Source of the DNA: Streblospio benedicti
Lineage: Eukaryota > Annelida > Polychaeta > Spionida > Spionidae
Assembly (NCBI GenBank): GCA_019095985.1
Contig: CM032663.1
Span: 34,566,939 to 34,630,938, forward strand
Direction: 5' to 3'
Length of the DNA: 64,000 nucleotides
Part shown: piece by piece, positions 41,840-53,641 of the stretch
Layout of the letters: each line of letters starts with the position of its first letter
How positions within the stretch are numbered: position 1 is the stretch's first letter
Program-made: the position numbers and the translations under genes
Notes under the pieces: model-generated
The model's input: only the letters and a program-made list of their open reading frames with translations
Told to the model about the DNA's origin: nothing
The model's database searches: none

Positions 41840-43713
41840 TTTATCTACAATACGGATACCGTTGTAGTATCTGTGATGATGATGAACATTTTCACATTTG
41901 GGTTGTCACAATATGGCGATCTGTTCGTGTATATGATGATTCTACAATTAGTAAGACATCAGACCCTGCCCATTGTGCTAGTCCTTCCTGATATAGAGTT
42001 ATCTCCGCTGGCATAACTTAAAAATTAAAACAGTATTCTACTCCATTTTTAATTTGAAAACACCCACTATATAGTTTACTGCAAACAAACAATTACCACA
42101 ATTTCAACTTTCCTTACTTCCATAAAAATGCCAATTAAAAGATTTCATGTTATCACTAATCATAGTTATTTAAAACAAAACACGAACCTGTACTCTTGGC
42201 GTTGAATCTAAATTTGAAATGGCACACAAAATGTGCTTATTTGTCGCTAGAATATTCGCAAGCCTCAATCACTTCTTTTCTTATATAGATCGACTGTAAT
42301 GATGCTAAGAATACATTGACTAACTCTAGCACTGTGGTGACAGCAACAGTCTGCATGTGCTGCTGTGCTGTTGCCTGGTTTCATCCAGTGTTATCACCCG
42401 CATCCAGTTTTCCCAGGACCCACTCGGTTAAAACCAGACACAGGCATCTGGTTTTACATTCACAACCACAATTGTTTATCTGAGTCTAAATGTTGCGATG
42501 TCAACTGTAAACATGATTAGAGAGAAGGTCACGCTCATGAAAATCATATCAGAATTTGTTGTGCTGAACACAGTGCATGTTCAAAACGCCCTTTCCAATC
42601 TTCTAAAGCACAGGAAGGTTGTAAATTTACAAGCTACATTCACAAGCCAAGATGGATGTCTCACTTTAAAATGTTTAAAGTAATGGTAGCCACAAGTGTA
42701 TGACGGCAATTTTTGTGTGATAAGTGTGTGATAATTCAAGTACATCAGTGGCAAAAGCATGAGCTAATTATCAGCGATTGTTTTAATAAAGATATAATAT
42801 TGTTTTAATAAAGGTAGTGAAACGAAACTCTGTGATAGGCTTGTAAAGTTTGAAAGGCCGTGGAGTCAAACTCCCGGTCTCCCGCTAACACAAGACCAGT
42901 CATTATGTGTTGGAACGGGTGTGCTAACCACTGCACCAACCTTTCCTACGAGAGATTGAAGTGTACACACTTTGTCTATATCATATTGTGCAATCGGCGG
43001 CTATAATACTATATATAGCCTCGTCAACCTTAGTCACTTATACATCACTGAATTCGCGTCGGGCACGTTGTACCTAGGAGGATGCATTGTGTGCCCTGGC
43101 CCACTTTCTTTCCAGTAGATTTCTGTTGAATGTTTGCTGGAAGGTTGTACGTAAAGTTATGACGTCTGTTTATATTCAAATTGCATACACCATAACCTCC
43201 CATTGATGTCACCTCTATAACAAGACCACTTCACCAACAAGATGGTTCTTATCCCTGAGTCTCAAACCGTCGCGGTGTTATTTGGTTGTATTTATGAGGG
43301 ACTGCATGTCTTCATCTTTATAAATAAGAATTATATTGGTAAAACTTAGAACGTATATATCTCCGTTCTACCTAACGTATATATCTCTGTTCTACCTATA
43401 CTACCGGGTAATCTGATTCTGATACCTAAATCTATTCCAACACTATACACCGGCTGGGTATCTAGATTTATTATGCGTACATATCCCAAATCCAACAGTT
43501 AACAGAAATATTCTTATGGGCGTCAGGACTTAAGTCTCATACGTCTTTCAAATGAAGAAAGATTGACCTCTAAAAGGGCAACCTAATTTTAAATATATGT
43601 TGTTTACAAAGTACAAATAAACTTTATTGTTGTAATCACTAAGAGTTTTATATCAATTTTACTCAAATTACTGTACATGCATTCATGTCATTATAATAAG
43701 AGGCATCACTGTA
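41840..43713. other. intergenic, one SINE
   Basis: The spacing between the secreted-protein gene (its upstream side) and the 3' end of the SOCS-box gene. Apart from the SINE head at 42838 no gene or element was recognised. Confidence 0.5.
42838..42955 (-). repeat. tRNA-derived SINE head
   Basis: On the minus strand: GGTTGGTGCAGTGGTTAGCA (A-box-like), a spacer, then GACCGGGAGTTTGACTCC (B-box-like). No acceptor stem pairing or mature tRNA end was seen, so a dispersed repeat is likelier than a tRNA gene. Confidence 0.6.
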
Positions 43714-45204
43714 TTAATCATAGAGTTCCAAAAGAACATAGTTACATTCTAAAAAATTGCGTATTGATGATGGAACAGTCAATTTTCTAAAATACTCTGA
43801 ACTCAATATGCGGAGTTGATTTCTTATGGTAATTTTACAAAGCTGTGCAAGTGTGTCGGGTGTTCTCGTATAATCATACCAGTATTTGTAAAGAACACAC
43901 ACAGCTTCTTTGAGTTTCCTTGCCCGTGGATTATCAATAGACTTTGCTTCTTGTGAGTTTTGTGAACCGCTTTCTATACAGTTCATAAGGTTTGGACACG
44001 TAATATTCCCAAGAAAATAATCTTTCAGTATATGTCTATCAATCACTTCTGATTGGTTATCCAGTTCACTCTTAAACAAATGAAAATGTTCCATTAGTGA
44101 ATTAATCACATCGTCTACCTGGAATGGTTTAGATTTGGAACAACCTAATTCTATTACAGTAGTACACAGTTCTAACGCAGCAGTGCATGGAGTATGAAAG
44201 TACACATATCCAAACTGATGCTGCTTAAACTTCAGCCCGAAAATGGATGGTAAAAATTCCAGTTGAAGTTCTCTCGGTCGGAAGTGAAGTAAAAGGTGTT
44301 TAAAGAGGCTGCCATTTTGAGGGTAAAACCTGAAATGATATACACAAATAATAATTGTAATTTCAATTTCTGGGAGTCTGAGCTTGTTTTATAGCCATGT
44401 CTTCGTGGCTTATAGAAGAGAAAAGTGATCATATACCTTAAATTGCATATATTACAATGCATAATGTGGTAAGAAAAAGTTATTTTGGCATACCTCCACA
44501 GGTGGAGTAAAAATCTCACATTAACCTTTTCATTTTGGAAGTTGTACTGTTGGTTAAAATCGTGAGGTAGAACTCTATGCTGAAGAATCAGCATCACTAG
44601 TCGTTTTGCGTTCTTCGAAGATGGTTCTTGGTTCGAATCTTCAGCTATCAGCTGAGCAATCTGACAAATAAATAACATGTCATATAGTCAAAACACACTC
44701 TATTCTTACAGTACAACCACCAACTCCGAGGGAGTACGCTAGCCCCTTCCAGTCACGTGTTTTTGTTCACTATTTTAACCACGTCGATCGATTGGTCCAT
44801 ATTGAGGTGATGCCCAGAGAGTCAACCAAATGACCAATGTCTGAGACGATCATGAGATTTATAACTTTCAATAAGATAGCATCAATGCCTATCGCAGTTT
44901 CTTATGTAAAACATATTCCTACACCTGATGGAATAACAGAATTTCGATCGTCGAGTATCCGTGGATAGCGGTATTCGAATTTCAGCAAAAAATGAAAAGA
45001 AATGTCAATATTCCCCAACAACGCTTAAACGAAGATGAGATCGCACAAAACAATTAATGCAATGTTATGAACTATAATTCTTACCTTCACTGATGACTTC
45101 AACATCTGGCTTAGTCCTGTGCGGCGTGTATACAGCGACAGCAGACTTCGCTGAGGTCTTCGTTCATGTTGCCTTGGGGCTGTTTCTAAATAACCAACGC
45201 TCAT
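43714..45204 (-). CDS. SOCS-box protein, 300 residues
   Basis: Exons 45204-45085, 44660-44494 and 44329-43714 join in phase (120 + 167 + 616 bases). The start ATG at 45204 gives MSVGYLETAPRQHERRPQRS. The middle has VRFLLHLWR|FYPQNGSLFKHLLLHF and VYFHTPCTAALELC. The C-terminus is a SOCS box: TPDTLAQLCKITIRNQLR is the elongin B/C-binding part and FRKLTVPSSIRNFLE the cullin part, with LTVP in place of the usual LPLP. SOCS-box proteins are known substrate receptors of cullin-5 ubiquitin ligases. The substrate-binding part here is not a family I can name; no clear ankyrin repeats or SH2 domain are visible. The frame is open only a few codons upstream of the ATG, but an upstream exon entering at CAG|CAGCTTC cannot be excluded. 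Confidence 0.75.
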
Positions 45205-45209
45205 TGAAG

Positions 45210-47700
45210 CTGCTGTATTTGAAGACTACTGCATACAAAGGTACTGTATAAACACCCTGTCACTCAGCTTCTATTTTCTGACTTTGAGTCTTCAAGGAGT
45301 GGGTAATTACCACCATAGGTTTTATTTTCATCGATCCATTGAGCTAGTATTGACTGTTTTGGCGTTTTAGTGCATACCCGTGTGTTGTACACGCCCACTC
45401 CTGACCTTGCCATGAGGGGGAGAAAGGGAAAGTACATGTACCAATTTCTTTGTTCATACCAAAAACTCCAACAAGCTAGTAACAAGTAGGTTATTGTTCC
45501 ATAACAAATGTCTGTTATCAATCGCGTTGTATGTTCTAGAATTCATATATATCCTATGTGTGTAAAATTCTCTCCACACCAATAGAATTATAATAAACAA
45601 TCACGATACACATATGTGAATATGTTCTTCACTTTCAATGCGTTAATATGTTAAGTACCCAGGTACTAATCATATTTTGAACTGATCCATTATACATAGT
45701 CGATTTCTGATAAATTGTATTCAAGTACAAGCCTAGTGATCTGTGTTCAATGTGATTTAGCTAAACATGAATATCATATTGTGGTAGATATACCCTCTTA
45801 AGGTCACCATAAATATACTTTGCATGGTTTTAATGTATATACTTGATTTTTTTTCTGAATGCCGTATTCATGTATTAAATTTTGAAATATGTGCATACAT
45901 TAATAGTCAGCTTTTGGATTGATAAAATAGACCATGATTTATGCTTTATTATTGTTAGTCTGGTTTTAAATTTACGTTGAAAGTCATCACGATAACATAA
46001 CAGGTTCTTGTTCACTCAAATAGTTAAGTATTTAAATGTCGGTTTGTTTGTTGTTGTTGTTTGTTTTTGTTTTTGTTTTTTGCTTTTGTTTTTGTTTGTT
46101 TTTTGTTCTTGTCGTACATTACAAACAACATTCAATTTGACTATACTGCCTGTGTTCTGCCCAAACATTTACTCCAGATGATTGGCACACGGGCAATGTG
46201 TTTTCACGAGAACGTTAGGGTGTGGTAATAATAGAAGTAATTCAGCGATCTGTGAAAACCGTTAAATGTGTGTATCAATGTAGTCAAATTGAAATTTGAT
46301 TGTGAATCAAAACTGGTGGTATCTACACACGTAGTCACCTGTAGCAAATGGAAGTTGTTAATTCAATTCTAGTATCTAGCAGCTTCATCCTAGTTGTTCA
46401 TGTCGTTTATAGACTGATTTATACTGATTGTATCTCCCTATCAATACAACTAAACTAAACTGCTTCAGTGAGTGATTCTGAATGTGATAATTCTTCTAAC
46501 TCAACCACCGAGGTCGTTATGAATGAGACGCGGGTAATCACTGATAAGTCCAGAATTATATGTCTCTGTAGCAATTTTTTCATTCACGCCATTTCCCGAC
46601 ATTGCACAATGTACAGATTACACATATGTGGCACTTAATGTTATATTCCATGCATATACGTTTTTTATTATTTAAAAAAACAGTCATAGGCTGTCAGTTT
46701 TATGCATTGGATTTAAGGACTTCTAATTAGCAATGCTATGTGCCTCAGAGCATCATAATGAATGAATAGCTTTGAAAACTGCTCACCATTTTCTTTTCAA
46801 GAATCTGTGGTCACCCATCGGTAGATGCAGGGGCCGCCCAACACCCCCACCCCCTTTCACACAAAAATACCTTATTTTCATAGTGTTTTGGCCTATTCTG
46901 TATCGTCGATCATCACGCATAGGAAACTCATCAGATCCCCCAAAGTCCCCCCCCCCCCCAACTCCCAAACACACACACACACTTTTTTCTGAAAACCTGA
47001 GTCTTCCATCGTGGTTCCCATGAAATTATGCGTCATTGGCTTCAGGCCACTCAACCTCCCCCTAAATCAGGGGCTGTCAACAAGGCGGGGAAACTATATA
47101 TCACCTGACAAAACACGTGTGTTATTATGAGCATTATTCCACTGGTTGGAGAAGAGTCATGACACTTTTCTTTACCATATCGATACCATTACAGCACCAC
47201 ACGAGATCACACTCACAAACTTTTTATAACACACCTAGTATAAACTATCGTGACTATAAAATAAGGAAATAAGTAGAACTACAATTATATGTTCAATTCA
47301 TTCCTCTAAATATCTCATAATTTCTCCTTAGTTATATGACTATTTCAAAAGAGTTGTATTCTAAATATCGTGTTAGTACATTCACATTTCATAGTCATGA
47401 GCAACAACAGAAGAGAAGGAAAATCAAATGTTTAAGTAGGGTATTTGCGCTACTGTCTAATATACCGTTCAATAAGTTTACAATCATTATTTGATCATTT
47501 CAAAGGGCCTTTTCTGAAACTCATTTTGCAAGTTACTTTCTCCACTCAAAATATTTGTAGCTTTACACGAGGAAAGAACACGTCTGTCCTTGTATAGCAC
47601 TGTCCAGGTCATACATTCCATACAATCTGGATACATCCAGAAACCTTGAAGTGCCCGGTAATTGATCATAAGTAATGGAGAATGAGTACTAGTATCTTCT
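45210..47700. other. no gene supported; one MITE copy
   Basis: A minus-strand frame at 45264-45521 has no splice support or recognisable domain. TTTG-rich runs occur near 46040-46110. A MITE copy lies at 46816-47020. Confidence 0.45.
46816..47020. mobile_element. MITE-family copy, C-rich
   Basis: It starts CATCGGTAGATGCAGGGGCC and has the internal CACGCATAGGAAACTCATCA and CCCCCAAAGTCC also seen in the copy at 8294. It contains poly-C and (CA)n runs. Boundaries are approximate. Confidence 0.45.
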
Positions 47701-47712
47701 AAGTAAGTAAAC

Positions 47713-48393
47713 CCCCCCCATTTCACATAGCCAATGCTAGCTCCAGATGCCCAAGAAGACGCCAGAAGCTTAGTGTCATTTTGAGGTGGACGTGAGTGTT
47801 CTAGCTTCATTGATCAGTGATCTGGTTGGTTCGCTTGAGAATGGTGCACTCCTGGCTGGTTCTGGGTCTTTTTTGCATAACTGATTAACTGTGGTCAAGT
47901 CTGCTGCTTTGGGAGGATTATAGTTGACAGATGACACCATAAGAGCCGCCACTGCCGTCAAAATCTCAAGCAATGAAACAGAAACATTTGGGTTGGTCAC
48001 GATGCTCCATGATTATTGCTTTCTTACTGGAGGAAATGACACACTTCTGCCTGGTTCTGGCACGAAAGTAGTTATCACTTCTCTGGAGAAGTTTTGTTGA
48101 TATTTTTCGGCTTGTGGACTCCCCTTTTGGATTTATGAGTTGTTGATTTGGATAATCTTTTTGCTTTAATGTTATTGGTTGTCTGGGGGTGTCGTATTTC
48201 CAAATGGTCCCATAAGCCTGATTGTTCATCCAGTCCATTAGAAAGGTCACCGACCGTTATTCCAGACTATCTCGTGCTTTTTGGCCACAAAATATGTATA
48301 CAAGGCACATTGACAATGATGACAATATTGTTTTCTAATTTCTGGCGTCTTTTGGAGGATCTGGAGCTAGCATCGCCTAGATGAAATTGGGGT
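47713..48393. mobile_element. DNA-transposon-like element A, copy 2
   Basis: Left end CCCATTTCACATAGCCAATG, then CTAGCTCCAGAT, then AGACGCCAGAA. The right end reverse-complements to CCCAATTTCATCTAGGCGAT, then GCTAGCTCCAGAT, then AGACGCCAGAA. About 680 bp, sharing GCTTTGGGAGGATTATAGTT with copy 1 at 27.2-28.9 kb in the opposite orientation. No intact transposase is visible. Confidence 0.75.
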
Positions 48394-48487
48394 CTAATAA
48401 TTCGGCCAACCCACCTGCGACCAGGTTCGTGTGATAAACGTATGACTGTATAAATGACTAAAAGACATAAAGGAATAATTGACACTT

Positions 48488-48712
48488 TTAATGGGGGCCC
48501 AGAAATCCCATGTCCCGAATTATTTTGACCTTATTTACCACACCCCTAAATCTTTTGGCATTTTCCCCACATGCCACAAATTGGAAGTTGTCTATCTCAC
48601 AATCCACTTCTTTGAAATCCCACACACCCTTTTCTTTTGCCTTTTCCCACATCCCTAATTTTACGGCCTTTTTTCCAACATCCCACTTCCTTATAAACCC
48701 GCCCATTTAATC
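48488..48712. repeat. C-rich degenerate repeat tract
   Basis: Words such as CCCACATCCC, CCCCACATGCC and TCCCACTTCC recur about every 20-25 bases. It is open on both strands through composition alone and is probably a decayed tandem repeat. Confidence 0.35.
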
Positions 48713-48780
48713 ACTTTTCAACAAATTTCTTGAAAATAAGTCACAGTTTTTCTGTTTGTTTTATTGCATACTCTATTTAC

Positions 48781-49015
48781 ATTTCCCACCAGAATAATAC
48801 AAGGCCAATCGTTGCAACTTTGTAACGAATTAGCGGTATCAAGACACTCGAATTTTGGCAACATTAACAAATGTATACAATCTTTACAAAGGGAAACTAT
48901 ATAGAAGCACGTTTCTCCCTGTATGAGCAATGCCCAGCGGTGGTTGACACTCCAGCATGTTTTGTTGACGTTTCCCGCCTCATATGCATAAAGCTCTAAC
49001 GCTCGACTCATGTTA
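48781..49015 (-). CDS. candidate internal exon, unknown protein
   Basis: Minus-strand open stretch from the acceptor TCTGACAG (exon starting at 49015) to a donor AAAT|GTAAAT (48781) or CTG|GTGGGA (48790). It encodes MSRALELYAYEAG, then HRWALLIQGETCFYIVSLCK and LPKFECLDTANSLQSC. Its entry phase exactly completes the split codon left by the candidate exon at 52619-52875, so the two may be consecutive. The helix-rich, Leu/Cys-rich text resembles ankyrin-type sequence only loosely. Confidence 0.4.
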
Positions 49016-50239
49016 CTGTCAGATTATCACTCATATCACGAGGCTGATCCACATACTGCAGTTTATCACGTCGCCATACAAAAACAAGAAAATAGGTTAT
49101 TGCCTAAACGGCACCGTTAAGTATATACGTGTCTGCTTGTCACGAAATTGGTTGATTAAGAGGCCCCCGGGGATGGGGGGGGGGGGGGCGGGGGTCGCAA
49201 GTTTACGTGTTGGTGAAAGTTTTATTTATATTAGTAATATATGTTTTTGAGTCATATACATGGGAATTAACTTAAAGGAAATTGTCGTGTATTTGATCGA
49301 ATTATAAACTCTGATATCTATTCGAACTATGAAGTATCTAGATTGACAAGCGTTTTCCATACACCGAGTGTTGTATGCTTGAAGTATTGCAAAAAAGCAC
49401 AAAGTTTGCATTCCGATTTTTTTTTCTCTCGCCAAAATCACTGAACTGTAGTCTGAATTACAAGCTTCACCTCAAAAGTCCTAAAAATCATTAGTACCGC
49501 CTCATGACAAAATCACACAAACAAATTTGTCATACTATTTGTTGAGCAAATACGTCATTTCTCACCAATGTGTGGACGAAAATATTTCTTTCGAATCCCA
49601 TACGATGTTGTGCTCAACTTCGGCGTAATTGGTCTAGATTGTGCCACTTATAATGGCCACGGTCACAACTGTGCTGTTTACCCAGTGTGTGTAGCTATCA
49701 ACAGGATTCGGACGAGTCAACACGCCCCCAGATCTAATAACCCCTCAATAAACACCATGGGCAAACGGTGGGAGCGGTTTGACCCATAAGACCAGAAATA
49801 CGAAACCCCTACATTTATGCAGAATCGTTGATAGTGTTATGGTTTGTGAGCCCTAGATTGTACATAAAAGCGCTTTGGTCCATGTGACACAGAGCATAAA
49901 GCACATGACACTCAAAGTGGCTCAAGCCTTGGTTGATGCTGGGTGTTCACTGTGACACATTTTGTATTATGATATAGTCCTATTTATAATAACTGTATCT
50001 ATTCCAAGTTATCAACCGTGATAGTGGTGTATTTGCTACGCTTTTATCGAAGAAGAATTATCAGCAGAATCATAAAGTAACTATTTGGTTGTTTGATAGA
50101 AGCACATTCGTCAGTTGTTTGTTGGAGATAATTCTGCTCTGAGGGAAGAAATAGTTCTTGCTCTTGGGCGGATAGTACGCATTGTGAAAACAAGGATAGT
50201 TTAAATGCATTAAGTGGTGGTTGTTTAGCAGGTCAGGGT

Positions 50240-50998
50240 ATGCATAGACGAAGAGCAGAAACAATGCCGAACGACATTTCGACACATTTTCAACGAAGAC
50301 TTCTTAAAATGCGAAGTCAAAAACAAGATAGGTCTCCACCGGAACATTCTGCTACGGTACCATGTATTGAAATCCAAGAACTGGACATCAATGGTAGAAG
50401 CAGTGAAGAGTTGACACCATCACCCAGACCACGTGCTAACACACTGTCACCCTCGATGCAGAGAAAAGTGAGGCGAGCCTCCAAAAATAGTCCTCCTCAG
50501 CGTCAACACCTTAGTCTCCCAGCGGTGAATCAACGCTCAGTTTCTTGTGGCTCAATCTCTCTGAATGGAAACTCAAAGGTTCCGGCTAAATCTTGTCTGA
50601 AGACTAGAAAAACTGCGTGTATTGAACCCGTACCAAGCGAAAAAGTGAACGGTTGGACTGAAATGTGGGAACAAAAATTGAACAACGCTTCACCGCAAAT
50701 TGAACGCAAACAGTTGCCTTCGGGTTCTTACGACTTTGAAAGCATAATGACTGATTTAGGATATTCCAAGACTGGAAGCAGTGAAAGGTTGAAGAGACTG
50801 GATAGCCTTGTTGGCATACATACTGATCGTGGGATCGACAATCTTAAACACAAATTTCCTGAAATTTCTATATTACATGGAGAATACAAAAGTTGTCCAA
50901 ATAGTCCAAGGACTGTGAGAAAAAACGACGCTTTAGCGTGTCATAAGAATCAACATGTCCATTTTAGCGACACAATAGTCTTAAAACCCTTTCATTAA
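50240..50998 (+). CDS. cluster gene 1: LPxGS-box protein, 252 residues
   Basis: A single-exon frame, first member of a four-gene family in 50-60 kb. The N-terminus RRRAETMPNDISTHFQRR aligns with RPRASTMPEAVLSRLQRP of cluster gene 4. The middle is Ser/Pro/Arg-rich with RPRANTLSP (63-71) and KSCLK (117-121). Near the end are GWTEMWEQKL (138-147) and the family box LPSGSYDFESIMTDLGY (159-175), then HVHFSD (239-244). The text is probably disordered with many basophilic-kinase-like sites. No known domain was recognised. The frame is open upstream to about 50132, so an upstream start or exon is possible; the ATG at 50240 is the first and matches the paralogs' N-terminal box. Confidence 0.7.
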   Translation: MHRRRAETMPNDISTHFQRRLLKMRSQKQDRSPPEHSATVPCIEIQELDINGRSSEELTPSPRPRANTLSPSMQRKVRRASKNSPPQRQHLSLPAVNQRSVSCGSISLNGNSKVPAKSCLKTRKTACIEPVPSEKVNGWTEMWEQKLNNASPQIERKQLPSGSYDFESIMTDLGYSKTGSSERLKRLDSLVGIHTDRGIDNLKHKFPEISILHGEYKSCPNSPRTVRKNDALACHKNQHVHFSDTIVLKPFH

Positions 50999-50999
50999 G

Positions 51000-52600
51000 T
51001 GAAGTAATCTAAGCGATGTAATAATATGAATGTGTTTGTTGACAGTTGATGTTGTTTGTTTGTTTTTTGTTGTTTTTGTTTGTTTGTTTGTTTGTTTGTT
51101 TTGTTGTTGTTTTTGTTTTGTTTTTGGGGTGTTGTCATAAATTCGTAAACATTGTCAGTACATGTATTAGAGATGAATGATAAATGAAACCAGTGTCACG
51201 TATACCTACAAACATGAGTTATTCTGGAAATGAAAACATGATTTAATTTGAATTACATTGTACTATCACGTTTTAATATATTTTATTATACGGACGTTAC
51301 TGTCGATAGATTTGTGTTTGTGTTACAATGAAGAAAAAATCACAGCCAGTGCAATCACATTGAAATAAAAAATAAAATTTGCAAAAAACATTTCTAAATA
51401 TACTAATATTTATGGTTGATGGTTGGTCGTTAAAGCACGATTGCATTATGCCTTTCCATTTTGTGACTGTAAACACAGTTCTAGTTATCCACATAGTCTA
51501 CTCCCATGCTGAGTCTATTTGATTCTCTTCTATTCAATATCAAAATACATATGATTATCTGAAAAAGAAAGAGAGCCTCAGAACATTTTTTTTTATCTAG
51601 TCTATTGTTCATTTTACATCCCTTTTTAATTTGAAAATATAGTGTTGATAAAATTCATGAACAAAATTCTTTCCAAATCTAGGGTAATTGTTTTCGCAGA
51701 AGGCATATCTTTTCAAATATATTACCATTTGTTGAAACTTAATCAAAGTGTTAAACAGAAAATTGGTACGAAACATTCATGAACTACATAAATTTAGTTT
51801 TATTTTTAGATATAGCCATTTAAATATTGAACATCACTACATGTACCGGGTATGTGTTAAATCTAAGTCGGTGTCCACGTATCAAAAAGAGGAAAGCTAA
51901 TGGTGTTAAATGGCCCATTTAAAAATTGTTAATTATTAATATTATACATGTACTTTGGTAGACATTAAAAATGTGAAAATTGATTTAATTTCCCATATAA
52001 CCTCATGGGCCAGCAAAGATTGAATCACAATTTGCTCATATGGGTACGTGTCTACAAAATGCGTGATGATTTATAAACTATTGGCGATCATTTTAAAACA
52101 TTTTGTTTTCCATTGTTTACAGTTTAACAAATATTAACCGCTGAAAATTGATAGTTAGTTTTACATATAACCTTTCTTGTTCCTTTAAGCAATTGAGGGC
52201 CTGGAGATATTACTAGAAACCAATGTATTATACCATAAAAGCGATGGTTGCAAAGCAATTTTACAAGTTCAGTAATTATCGAGCACGTACGGATATTAAT
52301 AGTCGATCCGTTCTAAGTATAGCATAATAATTATATGCACCACTTTGCATGCCCTTCACTTACCTAGCCACTGAATTATGCTCAATATATGAATGAATAA
52401 TTAATGGTAATTAGTGGTCCGTTTTGATTGGAGATAATGCTACTATGCGATCTCAGAGATTCACTATTATTTCAAATGACTCAAGGGTGGGTGATGTTCA
52501 TTCTCGATCATTCTCGTGCACAAGGTTATCATCTATGGAGAATAACGAATGCAAAGTATAATAAGGAAAAACTCTAATGGTCATTACAAATACAGTTCGA
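51000..52600. other. no gene seen
   Basis: AT-rich 3' flank of cluster gene 1 with a TTTG-rich run at about 51050-51130. No further gene or repeat was recognised. Confidence 0.5.
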
Positions 52601-52618
52601 TGGCTTTGATAGACTTAC

Positions 52619-52875
52619 GTTGTGTTCAAGATATCTATTAAACCAAGGAATAGTTCATTGAATTTTGAAGTAGTAACACGCTCCTCAAATGCCCTGTCTT
52701 GGCAAAATAGTTGATTTCTATAGAAAATGGCGTTTTTCTTTCTCCTGGTAGAAGGCCAGCATTGGGACATTAATTCAACAGGATATTGTTTGGCTTCTCC
52801 TATTAGGAAAGAAATTGAAAGCTGCATGCTCATTCTTGAAAAACTTCCAGGAGCAACAAGGTGCCAGTAAATGTC
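52619..52875 (-). CDS. candidate internal exon, unknown protein
   Basis: Open stretch of 257 bases between a good acceptor (AACTTGCAG) and a near-consensus donor (CACAAC|GTAAGT). It encodes DIYWHLVAPGSFSRMSM, then EAKQYPVELMSQCWPSTRRK and FNELFLGLIDILN. It leaves two bases that the acceptor at 49015 completes to Thr. It may belong to the same minus-strand transcription unit as 48781-49015 and perhaps to the SOCS-box gene. If so, cluster gene 1 would be nested in its intron. No domain was recognised. Confidence 0.45.
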
Positions 52876-53339
52876 CTGCAAGTTTGAGATAATGATTTTA
52901 CTTGATATATTTCTTGCCACTCTTGATTGTGAATTACTCATTCTGAATATTATCACATGTAATTAGATGAAGTTTATTAATTTCTAAATATATAGCATAT
53001 GGATTTTGTCATTTGATATTCAATGGATTGTGGACAAACACCACAAACGGAACGTTTTTCCTCGTAAGGTAAGGCGTTTATATAAGGATTCAGAATAAAT
53101 GACCAAAGACAGTTATGTGTACAATGATTAGATAATATCTTGTTGGCTTGAATTTTGCTTATATAGTTAGTAATTTCTTTTTGTTTAATGGATAGTCATT
53201 GCTCTTAGTTAGTTTGTTTTATTCAATGTTTTGTTATTCTTGTTGGTGGAGGTTACCTGTAAAAAAACCGTATAATGCTCGACCAAAATACCATTGGTGT
53301 GCTGAATTATTCCAAACCTTGCATGGTGACTTGGACCAT

Positions 53340-53500
53340 CAACATTTGAAGGGGTATATATGCTATATTTACCATTCAAATTTTTTTATTGCTATAGAAA
53401 CAAAATATTTCTATTTCTATGAATTTCTATGAAACAGAATAGTGTTTACATAATAATCACGGTGTATATACCCCTCGCCATGCTGGGGGCCCTTTACTTG
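53340..53500. mobile_element. possible short inverted-repeat element
   Basis: GAAGGGGTATATATGC on the left and GTGTATATACCCCTCGCC on the right form a diverged inverted pair, followed by GCTGGGGGCCC. The words recall the 56.36-kb MITE ends. Weak. Confidence 0.3.
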
Positions 53501-53641
53501 GTGCAGCGTAGTGGTGAAAATGCTGTTATTGGAATTGAATCTTAATTGCAATATATTTGTAATTGACAGACCTGTCCACTAAGTACATGTATTGTATGTT
53601 GATATCAATATTTCGTATTCGTTTCATAATTGCTGCAAGTC

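Noticed and set aside
45264-45521. 85-codon minus frame near the SOCS-box gene
   Set aside because: No acceptor or donor puts it in phase with neighbouring exons and no domain was recognised.
49568-49789. 73-codon plus frame upstream of cluster gene 1
   Set aside because: No donor in a phase leading to the 50240 exon and no similarity to the family N-termini.
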